From: Gemmatimonadota bacterium
Lineage (GTDB): Bacteria; Gemmatimonadota; Gemmatimonadetes; Longimicrobiales; Gaopeijiaceae
Assembly: GCA_002724575.1 (NCBI GenBank)
Contig: PBPC01000065.1
Location: forward strand, 1-64,000
DNA length: 64,000 nucleotides
Direction: 5' to 3'
This document shows positions 35,746-45,186 of the stretch, piece by piece. The notes below the pieces were generated by a model. That model did no database searches. It worked only from the letters and a program-made list of their open reading frames with translations, and had not been told where the DNA came from. Made by a program: the position numbers and the translations under genes. The number at the start of each line of letters is the position of its first letter. Positions within the stretch are counted from its first letter, which is position 1.

Positions 35746-37292
35746 CCAACTTTATGTTCGCTGAACCTACTCACCAGTTTTCACTCAGAGATGTCTTAGC
35801 CGGACTCGGGGTTGCACTCATGTTAATCCCAGGGTCTATGGCATACGCTGAGCTAGCTGGTCTACCGAGCCACCATGGCTTATATGCTGCTGCTGCTGCA
35901 CCAATTGCGGCGGCACTGTACGCTTCGTCTCCCTATCTTCAAACTGGGCCTGTAGCAATGACTGCCTTGCTCACGCTCGGTGCGTTACTCCCTCTGGCTG
36001 AACCGGGTACGGCTGAATTCGCGACCTTAGCAGCCTTGCTGGCTGTGGTATGTGGGCTTGTACGTGCTGCGGTAGGATTACTGAAAGCGGGATGGGTCAG
36101 CTACTTGATGTCTCGCGCAGTCATGACTGGATTTACCTCAGCAGTTGCTATCCTGATTGTCTGTGCACGGCTTCCTTCAACATTCGGTGTTGATATATCT
36201 GAAGCCAATGTCGGCGTGGTTAGGGGGGCGTTCTTAACCCTATCAGATCCAGGTTTATGGGAATTATCAGCCTTAGCACTTACGACGACATCAGTAATAA
36301 TCATTGTCATTGGAAGAGCTATACACACTTTGGTACCAGGGGTTTTGATCGCCGCTCTAGTAGGTCTCCTCTTTTCAATCATATCTGGATATAACGGTTC
36401 AGTAGTTGGTGACATACCAGTAGGCCTACCAGCAGTTTCGATTGATTTGCCGTGGAGCAGTTTGTCGGCGCTCATTCTGCCAGGAGCAGTAATCGCAGTT
36501 GTAGGCTTTGCGGATTCTGCATCGATTGCCCGGGTCTTTGCCAATGAGGATCGTCAGCGCTGGAATCCGAGTCGAGAGTTTCTTAGTCAAGGAATGGCTA
36601 ATATTGCTGCCGGATTTGTAGGGGGATTACCGGTTGGGGGTTCCTTCGCCCGTAGCAGCGTAAATCGCTTTTCCGGTGCCCGTAGCCGTTGGAGTGGTCT
36701 CATTGCGGGTCTTGTGGTTTTGGCTTTCCTGCCTTTCGCGTATGTCTTGGCTCCGCTTCCGCAGGCGATCCTGTCGGGGATTGTGATTGCTGCGATTTGG
36801 CCGCTTTTCCGTGTGAAAGAGCTGATGAGTCTGTGGGCAATATCGGGACCTCAAGCTGTGGTTGGGTGGGGCACTTTCGGGTTCACGCTGATTCTAGCAC
36901 CGCGAATTGAGCAGGCGGTTGTACTCGGGGTACTCATGGCGACAGCGGCACATATGTGGCGTGAACTGCAGCCAGGTGTCAAGACTCAGATTGAAGGAGA
37001 GGAGCTTCATTTCGAGCCGAAGGGAGTGCTCTGGTTTGGATCGGCTCCAGCACTTGAGGACTCACTATTATCGAGTTTGGCTCAAGAGCCTAACGTGAAA
37101 CGAATCGTAGTACACTGCGCTGGTTTGGGAAGAATTGATCTGACTGCAGCACAGGGTATCGCTAGAATTGCTGAACAAGCACAGGTGGCTGGGCTAGAGA
37201 TGGAGATAAGGGAAGCCCCAGAGCATGCATATCGGGTGCTGCAAGCTGTAGGTCTTGAGTCGATACAGCATCCAAACCCGAATGGGAATTGA
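35742..37292 (+). CDS. SulP family anion transporter with STAS domain
   Basis: A 516-residue membrane protein with about eleven spans in the SulP pattern: LGVALMLIPGSMAYAELAGLP, GLYAAAAAPIAAAL, VGGLPVGGSFARSSVN and a C-terminal STAS domain (about 430-510) that includes GRIDLTAAQGI. SulP proteins carry sulfate, bicarbonate or organic anions. The 4-base TTGA overlap (start TTG 35742, alternative ATG 35754) ties it to the TorD-type gene, so it belongs to the Mo operon. Import of a sulfur oxyanion, or export of sulfate made by the enzyme, are both possible; the direction is inference. Confidence 0.87.
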   Translation: MTNFMFAEPTHQFSLRDVLAGLGVALMLIPGSMAYAELAGLPSHHGLYAAAAAPIAAALYASSPYLQTGPVAMTALLTLGALLPLAEPGTAEFATLAALLAVVCGLVRAAVGLLKAGWVSYLMSRAVMTGFTSAVAILIVCARLPSTFGVDISEANVGVVRGAFLTLSDPGLWELSALALTTTSVIIIVIGRAIHTLVPGVLIAALVGLLFSIISGYNGSVVGDIPVGLPAVSIDLPWSSLSALILPGAVIAVVGFADSASIARVFANEDRQRWNPSREFLSQGMANIAAGFVGGLPVGGSFARSSVNRFSGARSRWSGLIAGLVVLAFLPFAYVLAPLPQAILSGIVIAAIWPLFRVKELMSLWAISGPQAVVGWGTFGFTLILAPRIEQAVVLGVLMATAAHMWRELQPGVKTQIEGEELHFEPKGVLWFGSAPALEDSLLSSLAQEPNVKRIVVHCAGLGRIDLTAAQGIARIAEQAQVAGLEMEIREAPEHAYRVLQAVGLESIQHPNPNGN

Positions 37293-37324
37293 GTAAGAGA
37301 TCACCTTCTTCTCGTCTTGTACGT

Positions 37325-39619
37325 TTACCCGAATGCTCGTTTTAGGAGAGATCTCATCCGGCCTTCATAGCGGCGGACTACAAGCACGGATGCCGGAGAG
37401 TAGCGGGCCACCTTCGTCGGTATTTCGCCAAACATGAGTTGCCTTATAAAACGATCTCGGGTTGAGCCTAGAACGACTAAGTCGTATTCAACGCTCTCTT
37501 TTGCAATACCGCCAGGGATAGATGGAGACTCAATCACCTTTCGATTTACTGGCAGGTCTAACTCAAGACGGTCCAGCGTTTTACCGAGCCGCTTATCTGC
37601 TCGTGCAAGCTGTGCTTTGGAGGCATTAGGCTTCACGACATAACATGCTGTGACAGACATACCGAATGCTGGTGCGAGCACATTTAAAACCTCAGCTGCC
37701 AGTCGATTGTGTGGACCCCCTGTGGTGGGAAAGAGACACCGCTTCGGACGTTCGTGATTCTCAACCTTCAACATAGCGAGGTCACAGGGGGAGTTCCTGA
37801 TGACCTGATCTGCAACCTCTCCAAAAATTCGATCTCGGGTATCCGTGTAACCTTTCCACCCCATAACCATGAAGTCAGCTCCGTATCGGCTTGCCCCCGA
37901 TAGAATCCCATCTGACGCTTGATGGGCCACCATTAGATCAGTCTCGATCTCGATATTTCGATCTCTGGCCTCTTGACGTGCCGCTCTCAAAAGGCCTTCC
38001 CGATGATGTGTGAAGCGCAGGCCTTGGTGAATTGGTAGTTGACGCGGTACTTCAACAACTGAAAATCCTACTAAGGCTTTCTCTCTCGCGTCAGCGATTA
38101 CTTCCGCATAGTCAAGTAGAATGCCGATGTGGTCTGGATTATGGAGTGGTACAACCACCGTGTCCTGTACAGCTGCAACAGGTGGCAAAGATGTTTCTAG
38201 GACCTGAGGTTTGTCCATTGCAGCTTGTTTCTCGGAATAGGCATAGTAAAGCACCAGACCTATGAGAACCCAGCCAATGGTCACATACCAAGCGAGCGGT
38301 TGGAAATTGAATTGGTATACCGCTAGAAAAACATTGAGAACGATGCCGAGGAGAGGTACAACCGGATAGAGGGGAACCTTGTATCGCCTTGGCAGGTCTG
38401 GTGCCTTTCGGCGTAGCACTATGACCGAGAGGTTCACCATAGCAAAAGTCAGCAAGAAAATCAGACTTGCGGCGGAGCCAACTGCCTCAATGGGAAGAGT
38501 CAGTGCCATTAAGAGCAGAACTGCACCGCTTAAGAGAATCGCAATATGAGGTGTGCGCCGAACTGGGTGGATTGTCCCTACGGCTTTTGGTAGCCAACGG
38601 TCCCGGCCCATCGAGAATGCAACTCGGGACGATGCCAAGATTGTAGCATTGAGGGCTGACATCGTGCTCAGTAGACCGCCAAAAACGATTACTCCCACAC
38701 CAAACGCGGGCATAAAGCCTTCGGCAGCGCGCACGATAGCTGTTTCACCATAGTCTCCGAGGAAACGCCATGAAGGCTCACCGCTCTCTGGAGTCACTGC
38801 CGTGAGTGCCACGAAGAGAATCAGCAAGTACATGACCACTGTGATTCCTAGAGAGATGAACGTAGCCCGGGGGATGTTCTTTTCAGGTTCCTTGATCTCT
38901 TCGGCGACCGTAGCGATAAGGTCATAGCCCTCAAATGCGATAAAAGTGAGACCCATCGCGACAATTACTCCGCCCATACCCTCAGGGAAGAATGGATTGA
39001 AAGAGTTTGTTACCTGTTGCGGTGGTGCATCGAACACAGCTCCGAGACCGTATGCAATGAACACCGAGAGTATGAGGAGCTTGGTAACGGTCAGGACATT
39101 TTCTGCCATCCCGGTGACTTCAGCGCCTCGCACGTTAAGGCGGATGAAAAATCCCCCAATGACAAGGGTTACAAATAGACCTGCGGCATGTTCTCCCATG
39201 AGGGCAAACGATGCATCGGCGAAGCCGGGTATATACTTAAGGAAGAATTCCCAGAAGTATCCGGCGAATCCCAGAGCGTATAGTGAACACGCGACCGTAT
39301 AAGCAAACCACAACATCCAACCGGCAGTGAATCCAACTGCGCCAGGGAATGCTCTCCGTACGAAAGCATAGCCTCCTCCAGCCTCTGGAATTGCAGCAGC
39401 CAGTTCGGCATAAGCAAAGGCCGTGAGAAGTGTTACTAGACCATTCAGTGCGAACGCGAGAATAGAAGCTGGTCCGGACTCGCCCGCGGCAATCCCAGTA
39501 AGTACGAATATCCCGGCTCCAATCATCGCACCAACACCGATCATTGTAGCGTCAAATAGCCCAAGATTACGGGCAAACGTTGGCTCACCTACTGATGAGC
39601 GCACAGCTTCTGGATTCAC
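37325..39619 (-). CDS. APC superfamily amino-acid permease fused to two universal stress domains
   Basis: A 764-residue fusion. Residues about 20-465 form a 12-span APC amino-acid permease (MIGVGAMIGAGIFVLTGIAAG, ELAAAIPEAGGGYAFVRRAF). The C-terminal third contains two UspA-type domains: one with MGWKGYTDTRDRIFGEV and one with the ATP-site pattern GSTRDRFIRQLMFGEIPTK and PASVLVV. The second domain keeps the GxxG-(S/T) nucleotide pattern; the first is more divergent. Such fusions are thought to sense energy state and tune amino-acid uptake. The start ATG 39619 overlaps the end of the upstream serine-hydrolase gene by four bases (ATGA), so the two are cotranslated. Confidence 0.9.
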   Translation of the reverse strand: MNPEAVRSSVGEPTFARNLGLFDATMIGVGAMIGAGIFVLTGIAAGESGPASILAFALNGLVTLLTAFAYAELAAAIPEAGGGYAFVRRAFPGAVGFTAGWMLWFAYTVACSLYALGFAGYFWEFFLKYIPGFADASFALMGEHAAGLFVTLVIGGFFIRLNVRGAEVTGMAENVLTVTKLLILSVFIAYGLGAVFDAPPQQVTNSFNPFFPEGMGGVIVAMGLTFIAFEGYDLIATVAEEIKEPEKNIPRATFISLGITVVMYLLILFVALTAVTPESGEPSWRFLGDYGETAIVRAAEGFMPAFGVGVIVFGGLLSTMSALNATILASSRVAFSMGRDRWLPKAVGTIHPVRRTPHIAILLSGAVLLLMALTLPIEAVGSAASLIFLLTFAMVNLSVIVLRRKAPDLPRRYKVPLYPVVPLLGIVLNVFLAVYQFNFQPLAWYVTIGWVLIGLVLYYAYSEKQAAMDKPQVLETSLPPVAAVQDTVVVPLHNPDHIGILLDYAEVIADAREKALVGFSVVEVPRQLPIHQGLRFTHHREGLLRAARQEARDRNIEIETDLMVAHQASDGILSGASRYGADFMVMGWKGYTDTRDRIFGEVADQVIRNSPCDLAMLKVENHERPKRCLFPTTGGPHNRLAAEVLNVLAPAFGMSVTACYVVKPNASKAQLARADKRLGKTLDRLELDLPVNRKVIESPSIPGGIAKESVEYDLVVLGSTRDRFIRQLMFGEIPTKVARYSPASVLVVRRYEGRMRSLLKRAFG

Positions 39620-40914
39620 GAGGCTGGAAGAGATCGTGCGCGATCCGTGATCGCTGAATAAATCAACCTTCGTATATTAGAGTGGTCGTCGAGTCCCGAC
39701 GCTGGGATTACTTGGGTCAAATACACTACGACGAGTTGTTCTAAGGGGTCCACCCAGTATGTGGAGTGGTATGCGCCACCCCAACCAAATTCCCCGATGG
39801 AGCCAGGGGCCCCAGAGGCGGCCACGTCTTCCCGAACTGAAAATCCCAGCCCGAATCCCATGCCGGGTGCTCGATATAAGTCTCCCACATGATTCACCGT
39901 CATAAGGTTGACTGAAACTGCCGATAACAACTGGGTTCCGTTAAGTGAGCCTCCATTGAGCAGCATCTGGAGGAAGCGAGTATAGTCTCGAGTGGTTGAG
40001 AGGAGGCCCGCTCCACCTGAGAAGCTCTGACGAGGACCTTCGACGTACTGACCTTGAGTCTCCATACCAGGGCCTTCGGGTGCCCTCATCAGCGTTTCTC
40101 CACGGCGGAGATTGTAGACGGCTGCCAGACGGTGAGTCTTTGATGGTGGAAGATAGAAATGTGTATCGTGCATCCCCAGTGGATCTGTGATTCGATCCTT
40201 AATGAACTGGTCAAGTGGCGTACCGGAAACTTCTTCGATAAGTGCACCTAGGATATCAGTGCTGTACCCGTAAACCCAAGCCTGTCCGGGGTGTGTCGTG
40301 AATGGAAGATCAGCCATCCGGTCAATAGTGATGCGGATCGGTTCTGCACGATGTGCGAAGTACCAGCCAGTGATTTCTGCTGCAGCCCAAGCGCTACCAG
40401 CCGGTCCTGTTCCATAGGAGACGCCTGCGGTGTGAGTGAGTAGATCTTGAATAGTGATCGGTCGATTGGACCCAACGATGTCATATCCTGTTCCTTCACG
40501 CGCGACAGCGACTTTGGTTTCCGCGAACGCAGGCAGATAGCTTGCCACGGGATCAGAAATATGGAGCAACCCGTCCTCCTGGAGCATTATGATACCTACG
40601 CTGACCAGTGCCTTAGTCTGAGACGCGATCCGGAAAATCGCATTAGACTGCATTGCATCGCTTGCTTCACGATCTCTATATCCTACGGCCTCATTATAGA
40701 CGACCTGCCCTCGACGTATGACAGTGGCAACAGCTCCTGCTAGCCGTCCTTCAGCCACATACTCTTCCAGCGCTGTCGTCAGATCTCCCAGCCCCTCTGA
40801 CGACATTCCAACCTCTTCGGGTATCGCCCTTGAAAACTCTTGGGCCGATAGTAGGCCAGTCGCCAGAAAAAGGGATATGGCGATAGTTAGGCATCGGATT
40901 CTGCATTGGTTCAT
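39616..40914 (-). CDS. exported serine hydrolase, beta-lactamase/penicillin-binding fold (PF00144)
   Basis: A 432-residue protein with a cleavable signal (ending near LLSAQE). The active-site SxxK is SQTK in FRIASQTKALVS, the second site is the Tyr of the YGYSTD stretch, and a later EFGWGGAYHS block fits the third motif region. Family members act as D,D-carboxypeptidases, esterases or hydrolases of peptides, so the substrate is open. It starts at ATG 40914, where TAAAGA lies 7 bases upstream of the ATG. It leads the permease gene, perhaps supplying D-amino acids or peptides to it, but that is inference. Confidence 0.87.
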   Translation of the reverse strand: MNQCRIRCLTIAISLFLATGLLSAQEFSRAIPEEVGMSSEGLGDLTTALEEYVAEGRLAGAVATVIRRGQVVYNEAVGYRDREASDAMQSNAIFRIASQTKALVSVGIIMLQEDGLLHISDPVASYLPAFAETKVAVAREGTGYDIVGSNRPITIQDLLTHTAGVSYGTGPAGSAWAAAEITGWYFAHRAEPIRITIDRMADLPFTTHPGQAWVYGYSTDILGALIEEVSGTPLDQFIKDRITDPLGMHDTHFYLPPSKTHRLAAVYNLRRGETLMRAPEGPGMETQGQYVEGPRQSFSGGAGLLSTTRDYTRFLQMLLNGGSLNGTQLLSAVSVNLMTVNHVGDLYRAPGMGFGLGFSVREDVAASGAPGSIGEFGWGGAYHSTYWVDPLEQLVVVYLTQVIPASGLDDHSNIRRLIYSAITDRARSLPAS

Positions 40915-41074
40915 GAAGGATTCTTTAGTCTGGGGGAGTACTCAGGTAATTTAATTGGCGGCCTGAGAGGGTATTGCGCTACTGTCAGTTATAGGCTGGC
41001 TGGCCTTGAGCTGTGCCAGAGCACCATCCAATTTGCTGAGTACTACTTAGCAAGTCCCAAAAGTCAGGTTGATA

Positions 41075-42466
41075 ATGAGTAATCCCCATAATTTAGATTT
41101 TCTCGGTCGACGCGAACTCCTCAAGCTTGGTGCCGCTGGTCTTGGAATTGGCGCGACTTCCGGACTTTCTCCTACACCGGCTTCAGCAGATCTTGATCAC
41201 CAACAACAGCGCCCTGATATGGGTCCGGCTCCCGCTAAGCCATTCGCCGCAGATCCTATTGATATAGTGCGCGTTGGCTTTGTAGGTGTGGGGGGAATGG
41301 GGGGAGCTCATGTTAGGAATTTTCTAGGGCTTGAAGGTATTGAGATTGTAGCTCTTTGTGATATTGACTCGGCACGCAATGAGGAAGTCTCGAGTTGGGT
41401 GACTGACGATGGTCGAGCACCGCCGACGATGTACGGGCGTCACGAGACAGATTTTGTTCGCATGTGCGAGACTGAAGACCTAGATCTTGTGTTCACTGCT
41501 ACACCGTGGGAATGGCATGTGCCAGTGTGCCTATCAGCGATGGAAAACGAAAAGCATGCTGCTACCGAGGTCCCGGCCGCATACACGACCGATGACTGTT
41601 GGAAACTTGTCGAGTATGCTGAAAAGTACCGCAAGCACTGCGTTATGATGGAAAATTGTAACTATGACCGTCCTGAAATGATGGTTTTCCATATGGCTCG
41701 CTTGGGCCTATTGGGAGATATACTTCACGCCGAATGCGGATACCTGCACGACCTTAGAGAGATCAAGTTCTCTGACGTTGGGGAAGGCCTCTGGCGGCGT
41801 GCTCACTCCATGGTACGAGATGGCAACCTCTACCCAACTCATGGCCTGGGTCCAGTAGCCAATGTGATGGATATCAATCGTGGAGATCAGTTCGAATATC
41901 TCGTATCGATGAGCTCGCCATCACAGGGATTACAGGAATGGGCGAAGGCTAACTACCCGGAGAATCACCTGAAGCGCACAGAGCGTTATGTCCTTGGTGA
42001 TGTGAACACGACAATGATCAAAACAGTACGGGGACGAACGATTTATCTCAGTCATGACACAAACCTTCCCCGGCCATATTCGCGGATTCACATGGTCCAA
42101 GGGACTAAGGGGTTATTTCAGGGATATCCTCACCGAGTGCATATCGAAGGCCTGAGTCCCGGACATGAGTGGCAGGATTGGATGGATTTACGAGACGAGT
42201 ATGATCACCCATTGTGGAAAGATCTGGAGGAGCAGTCAGCAGGAGCCGGGCATGGAGGTATGGATTTCATAGAGGATTACCGGTTGGTGAAATGCCTACG
42301 GGAGGGTAACCCCACCGATATGAATGTCTACGATGCAGCCGCAATGTCAGTGATCACCCCATTGTCAGAGTGGTCAGTCGCTAATCGTAGTCGCCCAATC
42401 GATGTGCCAGATTTTACACGAGGTCGGTGGGCGCAGTGGCCGAAACTGGAAATTCTTAGAGCGTAG
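41075..42466 (+). CDS. GH109-type NAD-dependent alpha-N-acetylgalactosaminidase, Tat-exported
   Basis: Starts at ATG 41075 (an in-frame TTG lies six bases earlier). The N-terminus has a twin-arginine pattern (FLGRRELLKLGAAG). The body is a Gfo/Idh/MocA oxidoreductase: VGFVGVGGMGGAHVRN binds NAD, and the later blocks ENCNYDRPEMMVFHM and NLYPTHGLGPVANVMDINRGD match, from memory, the GH109 alpha-N-acetylgalactosaminidases, with Tyr253 and His256 in the catalytic YPTHG block. GH109 enzymes keep a tightly bound NAD and cut terminal alpha-GalNAc by transient oxidation. The adjacent kinase resembles GalNAc kinase, which fits. It is 16 bases before the CapA gene. Confidence 0.82.
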   Translation: MSNPHNLDFLGRRELLKLGAAGLGIGATSGLSPTPASADLDHQQQRPDMGPAPAKPFAADPIDIVRVGFVGVGGMGGAHVRNFLGLEGIEIVALCDIDSARNEEVSSWVTDDGRAPPTMYGRHETDFVRMCETEDLDLVFTATPWEWHVPVCLSAMENEKHAATEVPAAYTTDDCWKLVEYAEKYRKHCVMMENCNYDRPEMMVFHMARLGLLGDILHAECGYLHDLREIKFSDVGEGLWRRAHSMVRDGNLYPTHGLGPVANVMDINRGDQFEYLVSMSSPSQGLQEWAKANYPENHLKRTERYVLGDVNTTMIKTVRGRTIYLSHDTNLPRPYSRIHMVQGTKGLFQGYPHRVHIEGLSPGHEWQDWMDLRDEYDHPLWKDLEEQSAGAGHGGMDFIEDYRLVKCLREGNPTDMNVYDAAAMSVITPLSEWSVANRSRPIDVPDFTRGRWAQWPKLEILRA

Positions 42467-42482
42467 AAAGAGGAGGATTGTG

Positions 42483-43817
42483 ATGAAACGATTTCGTGTC
42501 ACCGGGCTAACCAGCTTCGCGATAGGTTGGTTGGTGGTCTCGGCGCCGGCCCAAGAGATTACACTTGCTTTGACGGGAGACGCGATCATCACCAGGAGAT
42601 TATCTGTCTACGAGGAACCAGATTTTCTCGAGCTGATTGATTTGATTCGTGGGGCAGATGCCGCTTTTACGAATCTCGAAGTCCTATTTCATGATTATGA
42701 GCCGTATCCAGCTCACCAGAGCGGAGGAACTTGGATGCGCGCTGAACCAATACTTGCTAAGGAGCTTGTCTGGGCAGGTATTGATATGGTATCGCGTGCA
42801 AATAACCATACAGGTGATTACGGGGTTGAGGGTCTTCGCTTGACCACCAAATACGTAGATGAAGCAGGGTTAGTGCACGCAGGAGCAGGTGAGAGTCTTG
42901 CCGAAGCCCGAGAGGCCCGCTTCTTGGAGACCGCACGTGGTCGAGTAGCTCTAATCTCTATGGCGTCGACCTTCCCTGATCATTCTCGCGCTGGAAATGC
43001 ACGTGGGAGCATGAAATCTCGGCCCGGTTTAAGTCCGCTTCGTTACACAACCGAACGTGTCGCAACCGCAGAACAGCTTGATCGTTTCCAAGTGCTAGCA
43101 GAAGAAATGGGGTTGAACTTCAATCGCAGTGATCGGGGGGCACGTACACTCTCGACCAATTTCATCGAAGGTTCAGAAATAGGTGTGGTGACTCGACCGA
43201 ATCCGGAAGATGTGGCTGAAATTGCGGCAGTAGTGCAAAGTGCCAGCCGACTCGCTGACCAAGTAATTGTTACCATTCACGCACACGAAAGTGGCGGAGC
43301 TCGCTCCGTTCCAGCCGGTTTTCTGGTAGAGTTCGCGAGGGCAATGGTGGATGCGGGCGCTACGATGTTCGTGGGACACGGACCTCACGTACTTCGTGGT
43401 ATAGAGATCTATAAAGGCAAGCCGATCTTCTACTCTTTGGGTGACTTTGTATTTCAGAATGAGACCCTACTCCGACTACCCGAAGAGAATTACCAGGCGT
43501 ACGATCTCGGTGTGAATGACCATGTAGCGGACTTCAATGCCAGGCGCTATCAGAATGAGACAGTCGGATTCCCAGCAAATCCCGAGATTTGGGAGGCCGT
43601 CGTTGCTATGCCGACGTTCACTGGGGGTGAGTTGACCGAACTAGCACTTCACCCGATAACCTTGGGTTATGGGGAGCCAGCTTGGGTTCGGGGACGGCCT
43701 ATGTTGGCACATGGCGTTCTTGCGGAAAAAATTCTGAATGACCTTGTCGAGCGCTCGAAACCTTTCGGAACGGATATCGACATTAGAGAAGGAGTCGGTT
43801 ACGTACGAGTGCGGTAA
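42483..43817 (+). CDS. CapA family (poly-gamma-glutamate type) calcineurin-like phosphoesterase, exported
   Basis: The start at ATG 42483 has GAGGAGG upstream; an earlier in-frame start at 42402 lies inside the preceding gene and is rejected. A signal peptide (ending near APAQE) precedes a PF09587 metal-dependent domain: LTGDAIITRRL, TNLEVLFHD, ANNHTGDYGVEGLRL, VTIHAHESG and FVGHGPHVLRGIE. CapA members are linked with poly-gamma-glutamate or with other polymer export, but most lack a defined substrate. Its position between the GH109 and kinase genes suggests that the operon is about glycan or polymer turnover. Confidence 0.85.
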   Translation: MKRFRVTGLTSFAIGWLVVSAPAQEITLALTGDAIITRRLSVYEEPDFLELIDLIRGADAAFTNLEVLFHDYEPYPAHQSGGTWMRAEPILAKELVWAGIDMVSRANNHTGDYGVEGLRLTTKYVDEAGLVHAGAGESLAEAREARFLETARGRVALISMASTFPDHSRAGNARGSMKSRPGLSPLRYTTERVATAEQLDRFQVLAEEMGLNFNRSDRGARTLSTNFIEGSEIGVVTRPNPEDVAEIAAVVQSASRLADQVIVTIHAHESGGARSVPAGFLVEFARAMVDAGATMFVGHGPHVLRGIEIYKGKPIFYSLGDFVFQNETLLRLPEENYQAYDLGVNDHVADFNARRYQNETVGFPANPEIWEAVVAMPTFTGGELTELALHPITLGYGEPAWVRGRPMLAHGVLAEKILNDLVERSKPFGTDIDIREGVGYVRVR

Positions 43818-45068
43818 GTGAATTGGCCCAATCCGCGTCAAGTGGACCGGTCACCTCTGGAACTCATATCCGGAGATGCGTTTTTCAAAGAGTTCGGGGT
43901 GCAGCCGACTCATTTTGCCCGGGCTCCGGGGCGTGTGAACCTAATTGGTGAGCACATTGACTATCATGACCTGCCAGTATTCCCGATGGCTATTCAGCGC
44001 CAAGTATATTTGGCTTTCCGGTGTCGGGATGATGGATTTGTCCGGATTCGTAGTGTTAGTGAGGACTTTGAAGAAGTCGAGTTCGAGATCGGTCGAGAGA
44101 TAACTGCCAATCTGCAAGGTCATTGGGGAAACTACCTGAAGGCTCCGGCCAATGAGTTAGCGAGGCGATTTGCTGTCTCACACGGCTTTGATGGTGTTCT
44201 TGTCTCTGATATCCCTATCGCAGCAGGGCTTTCATCGTCCTCTGCGCTTGTTAACGTAGTTGGGCTGGCTCTTGCCGAAGTCAATGGACTTGAGCTGGAA
44301 ACACTGCCCTTTGCGGACATGATGGCTGATGCAGAACGCTATACAGGGACCCGTGGAGGTGGGATGGATCAGGCAGTATCCATTGGTGGCCAAGCCCGCT
44401 ATGCGGCGCAGATCGAGTTTGGTCCCCTAAAGATCAGACATATTCTGGTTCCAGAGAAATGGCGGTTCGTAATCGCTAATTCTGGGGTGCGAGTTGAGAA
44501 ATCAGGCTATGCGATGAGCGCATATAATGCGCGTCGCGATGAATCTGAACATGCTTTGAGGATTATCACGAAGACTGCATCAGAACGTGGTCTAATTCAC
44601 TCTCAAGTCACTGGGTATAGGGACGTTCTTGAGATTCTTGGAGAAGACATAGCGATCGAAATCGCAGAGGCTGAGCTCGAAGGAACTCTCTTACGGCGTT
44701 TTCGACATGTGGTTACGGAAGCTGTTCGAGTAGGAAAAGCTATTGGCCTTATGGTTAGCGAGGACATTCAAGCATTTGGTTCGTTGATGGATGCTTCACA
44801 TAGGAGTCTTCGTGTGGACTACGAAGTCAGTTCAGTAGAACTCGATGAACTCGTTGTAGCTTGTCGTGAAGCTGGAGCAGCAGGTGCGCGACTCACTGGG
44901 GCTGGTTTTGGTGGATCCGTCATCATGATTACTGAGCAGGAGAAGGTAGATGAGGTTCTAGAAGGCTTGTCGCAAGGGTATTATGGGCCTCGGGGTATAA
45001 GGACAGATACCGATCAAAGCCATTTTGTAGCCAAACCTTCTGCGGGGGCTTCGATAATCACCCTGTAG
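43818..45068 (+). CDS. GHMP sugar kinase, galactokinase/GalNAc kinase type
   Basis: A 416-residue GHMP kinase starting at GTG 43818, directly after the CapA stop. Motifs: the sugar-binding GRVNLIGEHIDYHD (38-51), phosphate-loop GLSSSSALV (137-145), catalytic Asp in GTRGGGMDQ (177-185) and LTGAGFGGSV near the end. Bacterial galactokinases usually have GEHTDY and a GCGIMDQ segment; GEHIDY and GGGMDQ resemble, by eye, animal GALK2, which phosphorylates GalNAc. This and the adjacent GH109 enzyme make GalNAc-1-phosphate formation the more attractive assignment, but galactose cannot be excluded. Confidence 0.85.
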   Translation: MNWPNPRQVDRSPLELISGDAFFKEFGVQPTHFARAPGRVNLIGEHIDYHDLPVFPMAIQRQVYLAFRCRDDGFVRIRSVSEDFEEVEFEIGREITANLQGHWGNYLKAPANELARRFAVSHGFDGVLVSDIPIAAGLSSSSALVNVVGLALAEVNGLELETLPFADMMADAERYTGTRGGGMDQAVSIGGQARYAAQIEFGPLKIRHILVPEKWRFVIANSGVRVEKSGYAMSAYNARRDESEHALRIITKTASERGLIHSQVTGYRDVLEILGEDIAIEIAEAELEGTLLRRFRHVVTEAVRVGKAIGLMVSEDIQAFGSLMDASHRSLRVDYEVSSVELDELVVACREAGAAGARLTGAGFGGSVIMITEQEKVDEVLEGLSQGYYGPRGIRTDTDQSHFVAKPSAGASIITL

Positions 45069-45186
45069 TCTTGAGTATTGGGTTGACTCTACTCGATGAC
45101 CTGGCCTTCTTCACCTTTCCGCATTCTACCAAGGCACCTTCTTGAATACATATTTACCAATTCTAGTAAGAAATGGCCGTTCTCTT

